Of a stretch of 64,000 nt of DNA, positions 8,008-16,963 are shown in pieces. A program made the translations under genes and the position numbers. The notes below the pieces were generated by a model, which was not told the origin of the DNA, made no database searches, and saw only the letters and a list, made by a program, of their open reading frames with translations. Source of the DNA: Fibrobacterota bacterium (GTDB lineage: Bacteria > Fibrobacterota > Fibrobacteria > UBA5070); the NCBI GenBank assembly GCA_016715065.1, contig JADKBN010000015.1, positions 165,860-229,859 of the forward strand. The letters run 5' to 3'. The number at the start of each line of letters is the position of its first letter. Within the stretch, counting starts at the first letter, position 1.

Positions 8008-8550
8008 TTAGGCATCGAAGGACTCGAAAACAACCCCACTTGTCCCATGCCAATGCCCCTGGAAAGCGTCCGACTGAAGGGAGCCCGGCTTGCGGGTCCC
8101 GTCCGCATCCAATCCCGTGGCCGCCCGACCAGTCACGATGTAGTCAGCCCCGCGCAGAAATTGTCCACGCAAGTCGGGAATCGTCATCCCGTTCACCTCC
8201 GCCTGCCCTGCAGCCAACAGCCAGCTTTTGCCCGAATTGGGCAGAAAACCGTCGCTTTCAGGTTCGGAAAGGAATGCGGCGATCGTGCCCTTGGGAATCT
8301 GGCGCGTGGTATCCAACCGCACCACATCCGCGCGAAGGGACGCCATCGAGTCACTCCATCGAGGGGAGGAAAGCCGTTGGATCACGGTGTCCTTGGCCCC
8401 CAGCGCCTTCGCCAAACTATCGATCCGTGCAGCCAAAAACTCGAAGTTCCCGTTAACTTCGGATGCTTTGGCGGAGTTCCCCGTTTGGAGTCGAACAAAT
8501 TCCGCCGAAGCGGAATGGGCAAAAATTGCGCAGATAACGAGTAGACGCAT
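8008..8550 (-). CDS. Exported tail-collar-like protein, C-terminally short
   Basis: A 180-residue protein with a short signal peptide (MRLLVICAIFAHSASA). A coiled-coil-like stretch about residues 25-85 precedes a phage tail-collar type module (PKGTIAAF, SGKSWLLAAGQ, IPDLRGQFLRGAD, SDAFQGHWHG). Proteins of this kind normally run on for several dozen residues after the GH.H motif, ending in an ETRP-like strand. Here the frame stops 14 residues later at TAA 8010-8008, ten bases from the DUF4143 palindrome. Truncation by insertion of that cassette is my inference. GGAGAGCACC precedes the ATG. Confidence 0.65.
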   Translation of the reverse strand: MRLLVICAIFAHSASAEFVRLQTGNSAKASEVNGNFEFLAARIDSLAKALGAKDTVIQRLSSPRWSDSMASLRADVVRLDTTRQIPKGTIAAFLSEPESDGFLPNSGKSWLLAAGQAEVNGMTIPDLRGQFLRGADYIVTGRAATGLDADGTRKPGSLQSDAFQGHWHGTSGVVFESFDA

Positions 8551-8613
8551 GGTGCTCTCCAGTGAAGGATCGGAATTGACGGAAAGAAAGGTGCACTATT
8601 GGCCGACTTGCGA

Positions 8614-9741
8614 CTACCCCGACAACTCCACCGCGATGGCATCCAGCAAAAGCCATCCATCTCCCACCAACCGGACAGTATCTGCACCTGCAACCACCTG
8701 CCCGGCGGCGATCCGTCGTGCGATCGACCCGAGCGGGATCTGCTTCTGGGGGAACTCCGCGCGCAATCTCGCGAGGTCCACCCCTCGCTCTTGGCGCAAT
8801 CCCAGGAACCACTCCTCCGTCCAGCGTTCCTCCAGGTCAAGCTCTTCGGCCGCGACACCCTGCACGGGGCATCCGGCGTCCACCCACTCGGACCACGCAC
8901 CCAGGCCGCGCGGATTGCGCCAGCGCAAGTAGGGCTCGTAGCCATGGGCCGCGTTGCCGGCGGCCAGCCAGGTGGAGCGCGTGTCCCAATAGGCCTCGTT
9001 GTGGCGGCACTCCTGGCCGGGGGTCGCGAAGTTGGAAACCTCGTACCGACAAATTCCGGCATCCGCGAGCAACGCCACGCCTTGCAGATACATGTCCGCG
9101 TAGAGGTCTTCGTCGGCCTCCTGAAGCTTGCCTGCCTCGTGCTGCTTCCAGAAATCCGTGCCCGGCTCCAGGGTGAGCCCGTAGAACGAGACATGGGAAG
9201 GCTTCCATGAAAGGAGCGCTTCCAAGGAGGACAAAAACTGATCCAACGTCTGACCCGGAAGCGCGAAGATCTGGTCGGCGCTCCAGCGCAAGCCGGATCC
9301 GGCCACCAGATCCAACGCGGTTCGAGCCTGGTCGGCGTCGTGCGCGCGTCCCATGCGTTTCAAGAGCTCGGGCTCGAAGGACTGCACGCCCAGCGAAACC
9401 CGGTTCACCCCGGACGATCGGGCCAAGCCCAACTTCGCGGGAGTCAGCGAGACGGGATTGGCCTCCATCGACCATTCGCACCCCTCTGCGAGCCGGAAAT
9501 TGTCATTGACCGCACGGCACAGCCTCTCCAGACCGCGCTCGGAAAGCGCCGACGGAGTCCCGCCTCCGAAGAACACGGAAAACAAAGGCCCCGAGGCATC
9601 TCTGCCCCGGAGCCCGAGTTCTCGTTCGATACGCCCCAGCCAGGCTTCCTCTTCACTCCCGCGATCCGCCCACGAGGCGAAGTCGCAGTACGCGCACTTG
9701 GTCTCGCAGAAGGGAACGTGGACGTAGAGGGACGGATTCAC
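8614..9741 (-). CDS. hemW: HemW-like radical SAM protein
   Basis: A 375-residue cytoplasmic radical SAM protein. The cluster-binding motif CETKCAYCDF lies at about residues 12-21, followed by GGGTPS (about 60-65), a SMEANP segment and VSLGVQSF. The C-terminal HemN-like domain includes 'YEVSNFA.PG..CRHN' and 'AYW'. HemW was long called oxygen-independent coproporphyrinogen III oxidase, but the family is now regarded as a haem chaperone; the single CxxxCxxC lacks the extra cysteine of HemN, consistent with HemW. The start is GTG 9741. It follows ftsZ on the same strand, separated by a repeat element. Confidence 0.9.
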   Translation of the reverse strand: MNPSLYVHVPFCETKCAYCDFASWADRGSEEEAWLGRIERELGLRGRDASGPLFSVFFGGGTPSALSERGLERLCRAVNDNFRLAEGCEWSMEANPVSLTPAKLGLARSSGVNRVSLGVQSFEPELLKRMGRAHDADQARTALDLVAGSGLRWSADQIFALPGQTLDQFLSSLEALLSWKPSHVSFYGLTLEPGTDFWKQHEAGKLQEADEDLYADMYLQGVALLADAGICRYEVSNFATPGQECRHNEAYWDTRSTWLAAGNAAHGYEPYLRWRNPRGLGAWSEWVDAGCPVQGVAAEELDLEERWTEEWFLGLRQERGVDLARLRAEFPQKQIPLGSIARRIAAGQVVAGADTVRLVGDGWLLLDAIAVELSG

Positions 9742-9777
9742 CGCTCGCCCATCGAGACGGCCTTCGGCCTCCTCAGG

Positions 9778-9806
9778 CCTGTCCTGAGCTTGTCGAAGGG
9801 ACGAAC
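9778..9806. repeat. Interspersed palindromic element, 'CCTGAGCTTGTCGAAGG' type
   Basis: The core CCTGAGCTTGTCGAAGG is flanked by GTCC and GGAC, giving a short imperfect hairpin. It lies between the ftsZ stop and the hemW start. A diverged relative lies at 58227-58263. Elements with this core are scattered in many high-GC bacterial genomes; it could act as a transcript-end structure here. Confidence 0.55.
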
Positions 9807-9819
9807 GGCGGATTCCATC

Positions 9820-11199
9820 TCAGCCGCGCTGGCGCAGGTAGGCGGGCTTCTCGATGTCGTCGTCCATGTCGTCTTCCAGATCCGGCACGAAGATCCCGCG
9901 CGGCCGGCTGCTCAAGGGAGCCACGGCCACCTGGCTTCCCGACGGATCGCGACGCAGTCCCCGCGTGGTTGCGGGTTGCTGGGGGGCGACCGGCATCTGG
10001 CCGGATGGACGCTGGGCGCCGCGAGCGGCGATCGATCCCGTTCCCGCGCGAGTTCCCTCCACCGGTGCCGGCTGCTGCCAGGCGTTCCAGCTGGTCGCAG
10101 GCGCCGAGACGGGCGCCTGGGGCTGGGGAGCCTGGTAGGTGGGCTGCGGGGGCGGAGCCTGGCGCCAGGTCTGCTGCGGAGCCTGGGGCTGCTGGGAGTA
10201 GGTGGGCATCCCGTTGGTCTGCGGCAGATTCTGCATGTCCGGATCGAATCCGGTGGCGATCAGCGTGACGCGGAACTCGTCGGTGGTGTCGTCTTCGCCG
10301 AAGCCGAAGATGATGTTCTCCTCGGCTTCGTCGCCGACCGCGGCGCGGAAGTACTCCATCACCTCGTTGATCTCGAATGCCAGAATCTGTCCGCCCGTGA
10401 TGTTCACCAGCATGCCGCGGGCGCCTCGGATGTCCACCGCGTCCAGAAGAGGGCAGTGCAGGGCCTGCTCGGCGGCGATCCGCGCGCGTCCTTCGCCGGT
10501 CGCGCAACCCGAACCCATGAGGGCCTGGCCGGATTCGCGCATGATGGCGGAAACGTCGGCGAAGTCCACGTTCATTTCGCCGGGACGCAGGATCATCTCG
10601 GAGATCCCGCGCGCGGCGTTGTGCAAAACCTCGTCGGCGGTGCGGAACGCTTCGCGCATGGTCATGGTCTTGGAGGCCACCGAAAGCAGCTTCTGGTTGG
10701 GGATCACGATCATCGTGTCCACGCAGGCGCGCAGGGCGGCCAAGCCGTCGCGGGCGTTGCGCTTTCTGACCATGCCTTCCCAATCAAAGGGGCGGGTGAC
10801 CACGGCCACGGTGAGGATGCCCAATTCGCGGGCGATCTCGGCCACCACGGGAGCCGCACCGGTCCCCGTGCCACCGCCCATGCCGGCGGTGATGAACACC
10901 ATGTCGGCGCCCTTGAGCTTTTCGGCCACGATCTCCTGGCTCTCCTCGATGGACTGGCGTCCGCGATCCGGATTGGCGCCCGCACCCAAGCCGCGCGTGG
11001 TGGCGGAGCCGATCTGGATCTTCACCTCGGCGAGGTTTCGCTCCAGTACCTGGAGATCGGTGTTGATCGAGATGAACTCGACGCCGCGGAGGCCCGCTTC
11101 GATCATGCGGTTGACCGCGTTTCCGCCGGCGCCGCCGACACCGACAACCTTGATTCGCGCAGGGCTCGACTCGCTTGTGCTTTCGAGAGCGAAGTTCAT
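9820..11199 (-). CDS. ftsZ: Cell division tubulin homologue FtsZ
   Basis: FtsZ is the GTPase that forms the Z ring. The 459-residue product has the N-terminal GGAGGNAVNRM, the tubulin signature GGGTGTGAAP, an NxD-type T7 region (NVDFADV), a long glutamine/proline-rich linker (about residues 325-430) and a conserved C-terminal peptide (DIEKPAYLRQRG) that should bind FtsA. Start ATG 11199 has AAGGAG seven to eight bases upstream; the frame stays open upstream but that would overlap ftsA. It is last in the dcw run, 50 bases after ftsA, the only real gap in the cluster. Confidence 0.97.
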   Translation of the reverse strand: MNFALESTSESSPARIKVVGVGGAGGNAVNRMIEAGLRGVEFISINTDLQVLERNLAEVKIQIGSATTRGLGAGANPDRGRQSIEESQEIVAEKLKGADMVFITAGMGGGTGTGAAPVVAEIARELGILTVAVVTRPFDWEGMVRKRNARDGLAALRACVDTMIVIPNQKLLSVASKTMTMREAFRTADEVLHNAARGISEMILRPGEMNVDFADVSAIMRESGQALMGSGCATGEGRARIAAEQALHCPLLDAVDIRGARGMLVNITGGQILAFEINEVMEYFRAAVGDEAEENIIFGFGEDDTTDEFRVTLIATGFDPDMQNLPQTNGMPTYSQQPQAPQQTWRQAPPPQPTYQAPQPQAPVSAPATSWNAWQQPAPVEGTRAGTGSIAARGAQRPSGQMPVAPQQPATTRGLRRDPSGSQVAVAPLSSRPRGIFVPDLEDDMDDDIEKPAYLRQRG

Positions 11200-11249
11200 G
11201 GTGTTCTCCTTGATGGACGTTTGGGTGTTCGTTGAGTGATGTTCAGAAA

Positions 11250-12500
11250 TCAGAAGTAGCGGGAGACCCATCGGGTCATCCGCTGGAAAATGTCCTTGAG
11301 CGTGTCGCCGCCTTGGGATCCGGTCCCTTGGACAGGACCTGTCGAAGCGTCGCCGCGACCGTACAGCACCAATCCCACGCCGGTGGCGTGCTTGGGCGTG
11401 GATGCGGAATCGACCAATCCGCCGAACCCGCGCGGGGTTCCCAGGCGCACGGGAAGCCCGATGACGTGGCTGGCCAATTCCGCCGAGCCATGCAGCAGGG
11501 ATCCGCCTCCGGTGAGGACCAGACCCGCACCGAGCGAAACCTGGCCACCCAGCGAGCGAAGTTCGGCAGCCACGCCGCGGTAGATTTCCACCATGCGCGG
11601 CTCGATGATCGCGGCCAGTTCCAATCGGGTCAGCTCGCGCTGGTCGAACGCCCCCACGCCGGGAACCACGAAGCATTCCTCTCGCGGCACCATGGCCTGC
11701 ATGGCGGATCCGTACTTCTTCTTGATCTCCTCGGCGCGACCCTTGGGGACCTTGATTCCGTAGGCGACGTCGGTGGTCACCAGGTCCCCACCGATGGGGA
11801 TGGAGCTGGTGTGGCGGATGCACGATCCGCTGAAGATGGCGAGATCCGTCGTGCCGCCGCCGATGTCGACCATCGCGACGCCCATCTCCTTCTCGTCTTC
11901 GTCAAGGACGGCCACGGAAGAAGCCAACGGCTCCAGCACGATGTCCGCGACGCGCAAACCCGCTCCTTCCACGGCCTGCAACAGGCTCTGGACCTTGGCG
12001 ACATCTCCTGTCACGATGTGGACTTCGCCTTCCAGGCGCACGCCGGTCATGCCCACCGGATCCAGGATCCCGGGCTGGTCGTCGACCACGAACGTCTGCG
12101 GAACCACATGGAGCACCTTGCGACCCGGCGTGAGCGGCACCGCTTGGGCAGCCTCCACCACGCGGTCCACGTCTTCCTGGTGGATGATGCCGCCCTTGCG
12201 GCTCACGGCGATCACCCCGCGACTATTCTTCGCCTGGATGTGCGCTCCCGCGATCCCCACGAACACTTCCTGCACATCCACGCCGCTCATGAGCTCGGCT
12301 TCTTCCACCGCCTTGCGGATGCTCTCGATGGTCTTCTGGATGTTCATCACCACGCCGCGGCGCAGCCCGGTGCAGTTCTCCGTTCCCACACCGATGATGT
12401 CGATGCGACCGTCAGGCCCTATTTCGCCGATGATGGCGCACACCTTGGTGGTTCCGATGTCCAGCCCGGTGACGATTCTTCCCTGTTCGCGGGCTTTCAT
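11250..12500 (-). CDS. ftsA: Cell division actin-like protein FtsA
   Basis: FtsA is an actin-fold ATPase that tethers FtsZ to the inner membrane. The 416-residue product has phosphate-1 motif GLDIGTTKVCAIIGE (about residues 12-26), phosphate-2 VDIGGGTTDLA, an adenosine motif (LVLTGGGSLLHG) and a C-terminal amphipathic helix (LKDIFQRMTRWVSRYF) that serves as membrane anchor. Start ATG 12500 overlaps the ftsQ TGA (TGATG) and has an ideal AAGGAGG upstream inside ftsQ. Confidence 0.97.
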   Translation of the reverse strand: MKAREQGRIVTGLDIGTTKVCAIIGEIGPDGRIDIIGVGTENCTGLRRGVVMNIQKTIESIRKAVEEAELMSGVDVQEVFVGIAGAHIQAKNSRGVIAVSRKGGIIHQEDVDRVVEAAQAVPLTPGRKVLHVVPQTFVVDDQPGILDPVGMTGVRLEGEVHIVTGDVAKVQSLLQAVEGAGLRVADIVLEPLASSVAVLDEDEKEMGVAMVDIGGGTTDLAIFSGSCIRHTSSIPIGGDLVTTDVAYGIKVPKGRAEEIKKKYGSAMQAMVPREECFVVPGVGAFDQRELTRLELAAIIEPRMVEIYRGVAAELRSLGGQVSLGAGLVLTGGGSLLHGSAELASHVIGLPVRLGTPRGFGGLVDSASTPKHATGVGLVLYGRGDASTGPVQGTGSQGGDTLKDIFQRMTRWVSRYF

Positions 12501-13342
12501 CAGGTACCTCCTTGGGCGCGGCGCAGGGCCGCACAAGATCCGTGGCGAAGGTCGATTTCCGAAAACGTCCGCCAGCGTTCCCCGAGTTCGGTGCGAAGAA
12601 GGCTCCATCGGGAGATCCCGATCTTCCAGCCCGAGGCGCTGACCAGGGCGATCGGCTCCTGAGCCCCCAAGCGGACCTCGAGGCTTCCGCCGCGGAGGAC
12701 CTTGACTTCGATGTCGGTGCGACCAGCCGCCTTCATTCCTTCCAGCGCCAGCAGGGCGTTTCGCAACGCGACCGAATCCGCGGCCGTACGCCTTGCGATG
12801 GGGCTTGCCAACAGCGGCAGCTCCGCAAAGCCGCGCGGATCCAGCACGACACCATCGGATGCGATCCAATTTCCGTCCGGAAGACGCGCCACCGGGGAAC
12901 GCTCCTGCAGACGGATGCGCACGCCGTGGAGCCAGTCCCGCGACAGTTGGGCATCGAGGATCCATGGATGGGTCCGCAAGCGTTTGCGCGCCGCGTCCAG
13001 GTCCAACGAATACAAGTTCGTGCCGGCGGAAAGGCCGGACCGACGCGCGGCTTCCATACCGCCCACCCGGCCTTGGGTCTGAACGCTGATGGTCTGGAGA
13101 CCTGTCCAGCGGGGGTCCTGCAGGAATTTCCAAGCCCAGATTCCGGCACCGGCCAGGAGACCGATCGCGGCCACTGCCAGAAGGATCTTCGGACTGGCGC
13201 TGCGGGCCTGGGCCACGATGCGCTCGCGCTTTTCCATGCGGGCGGCCACGCGCGTGACCTCGCTCAGACGGGCGTTGGTTCCCTGGCGACGCGACCGCGT
13301 GCTGCCGGAAGGAGAATTCCGGGTCAAGGTGGGGCCGCTCAT
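12500..13342 (-). CDS. ftsQ: Cell division protein FtsQ
   Basis: A 280-residue bitopic divisome protein linking early and late division proteins. It has a basic cytoplasmic N-terminus of about 50 residues, one membrane segment (about 51-72, ILLAVAAIGLLAGAGIWAW) and a POTRA-like plus beta domain: 'ISVQTQGRVGGMEAARRSGLSAGTN' is split by position, then HPWILDAQLSRDW, RIRLQERSPVARL and a DG.VLDP strand. The ATG overlaps the murC TGA as ATGA. Sequence divergence is high, as usual for FtsQ, but position and topology support the call. Confidence 0.88.
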   Translation of the reverse strand: MSGPTLTRNSPSGSTRSRRQGTNARLSEVTRVAARMEKRERIVAQARSASPKILLAVAAIGLLAGAGIWAWKFLQDPRWTGLQTISVQTQGRVGGMEAARRSGLSAGTNLYSLDLDAARKRLRTHPWILDAQLSRDWLHGVRIRLQERSPVARLPDGNWIASDGVVLDPRGFAELPLLASPIARRTAADSVALRNALLALEGMKAAGRTDIEVKVLRGGSLEVRLGAQEPIALVSASGWKIGISRWSLLRTELGERWRTFSEIDLRHGSCAALRRAQGGT

Positions 13343-14700
13343 GAGGTTTTCCCCGCGAACTCGTGGGCCCACGATCCGACATCCCCGGCTCCGGCGAACA
13401 CCAGCACCCAATCGCCTTCGTGGGAAAGATCCGACATTTTCTGCGACGCTTCGATGCTCCCCGACACGAGCTCCAACCGAGCACCGGAAGGTGCGCGAGC
13501 CACGATGGCCGAAGACGGCAGGCCCTGGTCCGGTGTTTCGCGGGCCGGATACACCGGCGCGACGAAGGCGCGATCGGCCGCGGCCAGCGCTCCGGCGAAC
13601 GCCGCGGCGAAATGGGCGGTGCGCGAGTACAGGTGAGGCTGGAACACGATCGCGATCCGGCGATCCCCCTGGCTTTCCCGCAAGGCTTGCAAGGTGGCGG
13701 AAAGTTCGGTCGGATGGTGGGCGTAGTCTTCCACCACGGGGCATCCGCCGCGGACTCCCACGAAATCCAGGCGCCGCCGCGCTCCCCGGAAACCTTCCAA
13801 GGCCCGAGCGGCGAGGCCGGGATGCACTCCTTCTCCAACCGCCACACCCAGGGCCGCCAGTGCGTTCAGGCGATTGTGCCTTCCGGCGATGCCGAGCTTC
13901 ACATTGGTCAGGAATCGTCCATCCAGGTGGACGTCGAAGGAATCGGCGCCGGTGTCGGTCCCACGCAGGCGCGCACCCTCGGAAAATCCGTACGAGAGGA
14001 CCTCGGCGGCAAGCCCTATGGCCAAGCCCCGCGATCCGGCGTCGTCGTGGCACAAGAGCGCCACGCCATGGAACGGAAGCTTCGCCAGAAATTGACGGAA
14101 CGTGCGATCCAGGTCGGCCAGATCCGCGTAGCAGTCGAGGTGGTCTTCCTCGAGATTCGTGACGACCGCGACATCCGGATGGAACTGGAGGAAGGTCCGA
14201 TCGAACTCGTCGGTCTCCACCACCAGAGGACCCGCGGCTCCGGGAACGATCGCGTCCAGGGGATCCGTGGGCACACCGCCGGGAAGCACGCAGGGAGCCA
14301 ATCCGGCTTCGCGGAGGATCCGTCCCAGCATGAGAGTCGTGGTGGTCTTTCCGTGCGTGCCGGAAAGGCAAAGCGACCGGGAAGAACGGGTCACTTCGCC
14401 CAATGCCTCGGCCCGGCGCACCACGGGAATCCCCGCCTGCAAGGCGGCGGCGATTTCCGGATGATCCAAGGGCACGGCGCTGGTGCGGATCACCAGATTC
14501 GCACCCGTGGCCAACGACGGATCGTGTCCGGCGCGGGCATCCACTCCCAGCTCGCGAAGCCACGCGAGATTGGAGGATTCCTCGCGATCGGTGCCGCTGA
14601 CGGAAAATCCGCGCGCGGCGTGCCAGGCGGCCAACGGTGCCATGCCGGCTCCGCCGATGCCCGTGAAATGGAGTTTTGGGAAACGATGGAGAGGAATCAT
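13339..14700 (-). CDS. murC: UDP-N-acetylmuramate--L-alanine ligase
   Basis: MurC adds L-alanine to UDP-MurNAc in the cytoplasm, using ATP. The 453 residues show the three Mur ligase domains: a Rossmann-type UDP domain (HFTGIGGAGMAPLA, about residues 11-24), the P-loop GTHGKTTTT (about 114-122) with DEFDRTFL and NLEEDHLDCY, and the C-terminal domain with VVEDYAHHPTE. The HHPTE stretch is typical of MurC. Start ATG 14700 overlaps the murG TGA as ATGA. Confidence 0.96.
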   Translation of the reverse strand: MIPLHRFPKLHFTGIGGAGMAPLAAWHAARGFSVSGTDREESSNLAWLRELGVDARAGHDPSLATGANLVIRTSAVPLDHPEIAAALQAGIPVVRRAEALGEVTRSSRSLCLSGTHGKTTTTLMLGRILREAGLAPCVLPGGVPTDPLDAIVPGAAGPLVVETDEFDRTFLQFHPDVAVVTNLEEDHLDCYADLADLDRTFRQFLAKLPFHGVALLCHDDAGSRGLAIGLAAEVLSYGFSEGARLRGTDTGADSFDVHLDGRFLTNVKLGIAGRHNRLNALAALGVAVGEGVHPGLAARALEGFRGARRRLDFVGVRGGCPVVEDYAHHPTELSATLQALRESQGDRRIAIVFQPHLYSRTAHFAAAFAGALAAADRAFVAPVYPARETPDQGLPSSAIVARAPSGARLELVSGSIEASQKMSDLSHEGDWVLVFAGAGDVGSWAHEFAGKTS

Positions 14701-15782
14701 GCCGCCCTCCCCGAGGGATTGGCGGCATCCACCACCGCTTGCGCCAGGTCGTGGGCGCAACGCGGCCTTCCAAAGGAAAGCATGGCTCGCGATGCCGCTT
14801 CCCGACGTTGCCACAATCCGTCCAAGGCCTCGGTCGCGCGACCCGGAGTCCATTGCGACTCCAGGACGACCATGGCCGCTCCCGCCGATTCGTATTCGCG
14901 TGCGTTGATCTCCTGGTGGTTTCCTGTCGCAGACGGGAAAGGAACCAGAACCGAAGGCAATCCGTGGAGTGCGAGTTCGCCGAGAGTGGAACCACCCGAT
15001 CGGGTCAAGGCGAGATCCGCCGCTCCGAAGGCGCCATACACGTCGGGCACGAAGGCTTCCGCGCGTACGCCCTCGAGGGTGGCGGCGACCTTGCGCGCCT
15101 CCTCGAGCCCCGCGGCACCGGTCTGCCACAGGATCTTCCATCCCTTGGCGACAAGGCGGGCCGATTCCTCCGCCAAGATCCGGTTGACTCCGCGAGCCCC
15201 TTGGGAGCCTCCGATCACCACCAGGAAACGATCTTCCGGCGAAAGCGCCAAGGCCTCGCGCATTTGGACTCGGGTGCGACCATCCAGCGGGCGGACGGGA
15301 TTTCCCACCACCTCGCCCCGCGGCAGGCGCGAGGCCCCTGCGGGCGATCCAGCGAACACGCGGCTGGCCATGCGCGCCAGGATGCGGTTGGCCACGCCGG
15401 GATGGCTGTTCGCCTCGTGGACGACCAACGGGATGCCCAGGCGCTTGGCGGCGATCCCGGCCGGAAGGCAGACGTAGCCACCGGTGGCGAACACCACTTG
15501 GACGCGTTCCGAGGTCAGAACTTGACTTGCTTGCGAAACGGCCTGGGAGGCCACGAAGGGCAACGCCAGATTTCTCCAGATCTTGGAGCGGTGCAAGGGC
15601 ACGGCCTTGACGCCGCGGAACTCGAAGCCGCCCTGGCGCGCCCAGGTCTCTTCCGCGCTGCCCGGTCTGCCCACCACCACCAGGCTGGCTCCGTGTTCTT
15701 CGCGCAGGACCTTCCCCACCGCCAGGGCGGGAAAGACGTGTCCGCCCGTGCCACCGCACGCCAGGGCCACCTTCAATTCCAT
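14697..15782 (-). CDS. murG: Lipid II synthase glycosyltransferase MurG
   Basis: MurG transfers GlcNAc from UDP-GlcNAc to lipid I at the inner face of the membrane. The 361-residue GT-B protein has ACGGTGGHVFPALA (about residues 8-21), FATGGYVCLPA, VVHEANSHPGVANR (H-E pair), IGGSQGARGVN and the donor-site segment TRSGGSTLGELALHGLPSVLVPFP with NHQEINA. Its start overlaps the ftsW end by ten bases. The order murG-murC-ftsQ-ftsA-ftsZ is the standard dcw order. Confidence 0.96.
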   Translation of the reverse strand: MELKVALACGGTGGHVFPALAVGKVLREEHGASLVVVGRPGSAEETWARQGGFEFRGVKAVPLHRSKIWRNLALPFVASQAVSQASQVLTSERVQVVFATGGYVCLPAGIAAKRLGIPLVVHEANSHPGVANRILARMASRVFAGSPAGASRLPRGEVVGNPVRPLDGRTRVQMREALALSPEDRFLVVIGGSQGARGVNRILAEESARLVAKGWKILWQTGAAGLEEARKVAATLEGVRAEAFVPDVYGAFGAADLALTRSGGSTLGELALHGLPSVLVPFPSATGNHQEINAREYESAGAAMVVLESQWTPGRATEALDGLWQRREAASRAMLSFGRPRCAHDLAQAVVDAANPSGRAA

Positions 15783-16963
15783 GCGGCCCTCCGCTGGGTG
15801 GTGGTGGAAGAGGACCGGACGGACCGGGCGAACGGATTGACAAAAACCGGCTCGGGCTCGGTTTCCGACAGGCGTCGGGAGAGGTTGAGCAGAAGGCCCA
15901 GTCCCAGCATGGAAAAAGACAGGTTGGATCCGCCGTAGCTGACGAAGGGCATGGGCAGGCCTGTGGTCGGGATCAATCGCGTGCAGACCATGGCGTGCAG
16001 CGCGGCGTAGAGGCCAAGGGCGGTGGTGATCCCCACCGCGAGCAGACGGTACTGGGGACTGCGCGACAACAGCGCGATGCGCAGACCACGCCACACCACC
16101 AGCAAAAACAATCCGACGATCACCATCGTGCCCATCATGCCGAGCTCCTCGCCCAGGACGGCGAAGATGGTGTCGGTGTAGGGCTCCGGCAGGTGGAGGA
16201 GCTTGGCCGTGCCACGTCCCAAGCCCACGCCGGTCAATCCGCCATTGCCCAGGGCGATCAACGCCTGCAGGGACTGCAACGCCGAGCCGAGCGCATTCTC
16301 TTCCGGATGGAAGAAGGCCTGGATGCGCAACATGCGGTAGGGCTGCAGGACCATGATTCCCGCCAATGCGACGAACACCGATCCTCCCAGGATCGCGACG
16401 TGCTTGAGTTTCATGCCCGCGGTGACCAGGATCGTGAACGAGATCACGGCCAAGGCGGTGGCGGTGGAGAAGTTCGGTTGCAGCAACACCAGACCGCACA
16501 TGAGGGCGGTTTTCCAAAGTGCCGGGGCCAATCCCGACCAATCGTCGATCCGGGCATCGCGGCGCGAGGCGACCCAGGCCAGATGGGCGATCAAAGCCAA
16601 CTTGGCGAATTCCGACGGCTGCAGGGAAAACATCGCCACGGAGATCCACCGTTTGGCGCCGTTGATGGAACCGACCGATCGCGAGGCGACCGTGAAGGCC
16701 AGCGCTCCGATGGCGATCCAATACCCCAGCCGCGACAAGGTCCCCAGCCAGGAGGGACGGATCAGGTAGGCGACCAGGAAGAACACCAAGCCCACCCCCA
16801 CGCGCAGCAGGTGTTCGCGCAGGACGCGGTCCTCCGCCCAGCTCCAGCGGATCACTCCGTATCCGGACGACGCGCTGTAGATCATGGCGGTCCCGATGGC
16901 CACCAGACAAAGCGCCGCGCCCAGGAGGATCCAGTCCGGCTGATCGGAGGAAGTGGCCTTCAT
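15773..16963 (-). CDS. ftsW: Septal peptidoglycan polymerase FtsW
   Basis: A SEDS-family glycosyltransferase that polymerises lipid II at the septum with FtsI. The 396 residues contain about ten membrane helices. SEDS hallmarks are the RWISV.MFSLQPSEFAKL segment (about residues 105-125), the 'LLQPNFSTA' motif with its conserved Pro-Asn (usually Pro-Asp), GLTGVGLGRGTAKL, LPEPYTDTIFAVLGEELG, and GLPMPFVSYGGSNL near the C-terminus. The ATG (16963) overlaps the murD-like stop as ATGA. Confidence 0.95.
   Translation of the reverse strand: MKATSSDQPDWILLGAALCLVAIGTAMIYSASSGYGVIRWSWAEDRVLREHLLRVGVGLVFFLVAYLIRPSWLGTLSRLGYWIAIGALAFTVASRSVGSINGAKRWISVAMFSLQPSEFAKLALIAHLAWVASRRDARIDDWSGLAPALWKTALMCGLVLLQPNFSTATALAVISFTILVTAGMKLKHVAILGGSVFVALAGIMVLQPYRMLRIQAFFHPEENALGSALQSLQALIALGNGGLTGVGLGRGTAKLLHLPEPYTDTIFAVLGEELGMMGTMVIVGLFLLVVWRGLRIALLSRSPQYRLLAVGITTALGLYAALHAMVCTRLIPTTGLPMPFVSYGGSNLSFSMLGLGLLLNLSRRLSETEPEPVFVNPFARSVRSSSTTTQRRAAWN

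Noticed and set aside
9340..11235. A 631-codon plus-strand frame opposite hemW and ftsZ
   Set aside because: Antisense to well-defined ftsZ and hemW; composition is glycine/histidine/arginine-rich shadow sequence.
11250..13847. Extension of ftsA (and similarly murC, murG, ftsW, murF, murE, ftsI) to starts hundreds of codons upstream
   Set aside because: The extra N-terminal sequence overlaps neighbouring genes and is not family-like; the canonical starts coincide with stop-start overlaps or ribosome sites.
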